Below, piece after piece: positions 5,499-6,811 of a stretch of DNA of 6,811 nt. The notes beneath the pieces are model-generated. The model searched no databases and was not told the origin of the DNA. It saw only the letters and a list, made by a program, of their open reading frames with translations. Source of the stretch: an uncultured Asticcacaulis sp. (GTDB lineage: Bacteria > Pseudomonadota > Alphaproteobacteria > Caulobacterales > Caulobacteraceae). The translations under genes were made by a program, and so were the position numbers. Location: assembly GCA_946482045.1 (NCBI GenBank), contig CAMLPZ010000234.1, forward strand, positions 1 to 6,811, read 5' to 3'. Every line of letters begins with the position of its first letter. Position 1 is the stretch's first letter.

Positions 5499-5652
5499 TG
5501 GACGTTTCGGCGGCTACCGGTGCGAATGGGCCTTTGGCGACGTCGGCCAGAGCGCCCGGATACGTAAGGAACTCATGGCCACCCTCGCCCCGCGCCTGTC
5601 GGTCCGCGACAGGATCGGGATCACCGACAAGACCATCCTGACGCAGCTATAG
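5470..5652 (+). pseudogene. Short reading frame of unknown family, possibly the 3' end of a lost gene
   Basis: A 60-codon frame in another phase from the kinase, starting at ATG 5470 (or ATG 5467) inside the kinase's last codons and ending in TAG at 5650-5652. From about codon 10 the sequence reads GRFGGYRCEWAFGDVGQ, then SARIRKELMATLAPRLSVR, DRIGITDKTILTQL. Codons here end mostly in G or C (GGC, GAC, GTC, CTC, ACC, ATC, CTG), the same bias as the intact genes, which suggests it was selected as protein. AGAGG at 5462-5466 is too close to the start to be a good ribosome site. It lacks a signal peptide, membrane helix or motif I recognise. It is either a small translationally coupled gene or, more likely, the C-terminal remnant of a larger protein whose front part was lost when the kinase gene came to lie beside it. 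I do not assign a function. Confidence 0.45.
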
Positions 5653-5682
5653 AGCGCCTTCCAGGTGCCACACCTGTGCGTC
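5640..5682. terminator. Nested inverted repeat between convergent genes
   Basis: CAGGTG (5662-5667) and CACCTG (5671-5676) form a 6-bp stem around CCA. A second pair, GACGCA (5640-5645) and TGCGTC (5677-5682), encloses it, with 16 unpaired bases on the left side. It covers the end of the frame at 5470-5652 and touches the stop codon (5681-5683) of the opposing gene. A T tract is absent on both strands, so termination activity is uncertain. Confidence 0.3.
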
Positions 5683-6811
5683 AGAACAATCCAGGGAAGT
5701 AAGCCCTCGCCTCCGGCCGCCACAGCGCCTTCAACTCGGTATAGGGCACGACATAGTATTCGCCCAGGCACGCGCCCATGACATGCGGCAGGTCGGTCAG
5801 GCTGAAAACCAGGCCCTTGGCGTTGAACGACAGCGTATAGCCATAGCCCAGGTCCTCGGCCACGCAGTCCGGAATATCAGCACCACCCACGAACCACGGC
5901 GATTTCGGAGTCAGTTTCGCCTCAAGCGCCTTGTACTGCGGGGTCTCCGGCAATTCGTCGCCTTCCTGCCAGCCGGCCGGCGTGTCGTACAGCTTCAGCA
6001 GGTGGTTCATGTCGAGATTACCCCCGATCCTGAGGTCATAGCCCGTCAGCGACCAGAAATTATTGGGATGCGCCCCGCCGCAATAGGTGCTGCCCGACTG
6101 CTCGACGAACATCAGCGCCGGCGTGACATAGGCGACCTTGACGTCGATATCCTCATAGCCGCCAAAGCCCTCGATCTGGTCGTTCTCCTTGCGCAGCTCG
6201 GCGCATTCCAGCGCCGCCGACTGGTTGGCGTGACGCCGGATGTCGAGTCGCGCATTGATGGCCTTAAGCATGGCCGGGTCCGCCATCTGGGTCATGCGGA
6301 TGAAGCTGACGCCCGTGCCCTTGTGCGTGACGGTGCGGTAGCCTACGCCATGCACGCGCGTTTCGGGGCCGTCGACCAGGTCGCCGTCATAAAGCTTCTT
6401 CAGAAAGGGGTTGCCGCCGGCGGCCACCAGCACCTCTTCGTCCGACACGACCATGGCCAGGGCGGAGGCCGTCTTCACGTTGAGCGTCGTCGCGTAGTCG
6501 CGCGTGGAAACGCGCTTGAGCGCGACCGCGATGCGCGTGGGCTTGCGCGCGGCCTGCCAGGTGCCTTTCAGCCCTTCGCCCGCTGCGCTCAGTGTCAAAG
6601 TCGCCGTCGCGGGACATTCGGCATCAAAGCAGGCCGGATCGCTTTCGGTGAAGCTCAGCGGCGCTGTTCCCGCCTTAAGCGCTATCGGCGTGCGGTACTT
6701 GCTGTAGAAGTATTGCCCCGACCGTAGGGTCGTGTTGCCGTCGTTATAGCTGAGGACTTCAAGCACGATGGGGCTCTTGCCGATCGTGCCCTCATAGATG
6801 TCCTGGTGGAC
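5681..6811 (-). CDS. Probable periplasmic DUF3298/RsiV-like protein, C-terminal 376 residues (5' end outside window)
   Basis: Open from the right edge to a TGA at 5681-5683, so the start and any signal peptide lie outside; a GTG at 6766 is in frame but homology-like sequence continues upstream of it (VHQDIYEGTIGKSPI). Numbering here is from the edge. The first part, YEGTIGKSPIVLEVL followed by GQYFYSKYRTPIALKAG (about 6-47), resembles modules in secreted proteins in which a small beta domain precedes DUF3298. The C-terminal half has STYCGGAHPNNFW (about 241-253), matching the GGAHPN signature of DUF3298 as found in RsiV and PdaC, then a DLRIGGNLDMNHLL segment. Six cysteines (about 61, 66, 203, 244, 316, 348) suggest disulfides and an extracytoplasmic place. 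The family includes proteins that bind lysozyme or modify peptidoglycan, but no catalytic motif is visible here, so function stays open. Its tail is echoed by the relic at 2140-2186. Confidence 0.7.
   Translation of the reverse strand, partial: VHQDIYEGTIGKSPIVLEVLSYNDGNTTLRSGQYFYSKYRTPIALKAGTAPLSFTESDPACFDAECPATATLTLSAAGEGLKGTWQAARKPTRIAVALKRVSTRDYATTLNVKTASALAMVVSDEEVLVAAGGNPFLKKLYDGDLVDGPETRVHGVGYRTVTHKGTGVSFIRMTQMADPAMLKAINARLDIRRHANQSAALECAELRKENDQIEGFGGYEDIDVKVAYVTPALMFVEQSGSTYCGGAHPNNFWSLTGYDLRIGGNLDMNHLLKLYDTPAGWQEGDELPETPQYKALEAKLTPKSPWFVGGADIPDCVAEDLGYGYTLSFNAKGLVFSLTDLPHVMGACLGEYYVVPYTELKALWRPEARAYFPGLF

Noticed and set aside
5783..6727. A 314-codon open frame on the plus strand opposite the DUF3298-like gene
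   Set aside because: The composition is arginine/valine/glutamine-rich with no motif or plausible start signal, while the opposing frame has family motifs and a sensible cysteine pattern.

Overview
The window looks like chromosomal DNA of a GC-rich Gram-negative bacterium, most probably an alphaproteobacterium (Caulobacterales- or Sphingomonadales-like). The grounds are GC-rich codon use in the genes, AT-rich intergenic gaps, a DmeR/DmeF pair of the kind described in rhizobia, an RsbRD_N-type histidine kinase, and a DUF4398/OmpA envelope pair. The genus is not fixed by anything I can see. No RNA genes, intact insertion sequences, CRISPR arrays or phage genes are visible.

Layout. (1) 1-754, minus strand: the N-terminal part of a ChrA chromate transporter, running off the left edge. 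(2) 755-861: divergent intergenic region ending in a clear RcnR/CsoR-type operator that overlaps the ribosome binding site and start of the next gene. (3) 862-2078, plus strand: a two-gene operon, a nickel/cobalt-sensing repressor (dmeR) and a CDF cobalt/nickel efflux pump (dmeF). With chrA this forms a small metal-resistance cluster. (4) 2079-2193: AT-rich gap with a roughly 45-bp relic that resembles the 3' end of the last gene in the window. (5) 2194-2421, minus strand: a small DUF378 membrane protein. (6) 2422-2736: AT-rich non-coding DNA. (7) 2737-4022, plus strand: a two-gene envelope operon, a secreted DUF4398 protein followed by an outer-membrane lipoprotein with DUF4398, a regular heptad coiled coil and a peptidoglycan-binding OmpA domain, closed by a 10-bp perfect hairpin. 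(8) 4290-5498, plus strand: a soluble orphan sensor histidine kinase with an RsbRD_N-like N-terminus, followed by a short reading frame (5470-5652) that looks like the 3' end of a lost gene. (9) 5681-6811, minus strand: a probable periplasmic DUF3298/RsiV-like protein, running off the right edge.

How the genes work together. DmeR is expected to repress its own operon until Ni(II) or Co(II) binds, allowing DmeF to export the metal; ChrA would export chromate. The DUF4398/OmpA pair probably acts in the periplasm, linking outer membrane and peptidoglycan. The kinase has no response regulator next to it. I found no convincing new multi-gene system. The best leads are the operator geometry at dmeR, the 3'-end relic at 2140-2186 matching the end of the DUF3298-like gene, and the unexplained coding remnant at 5470-5652.
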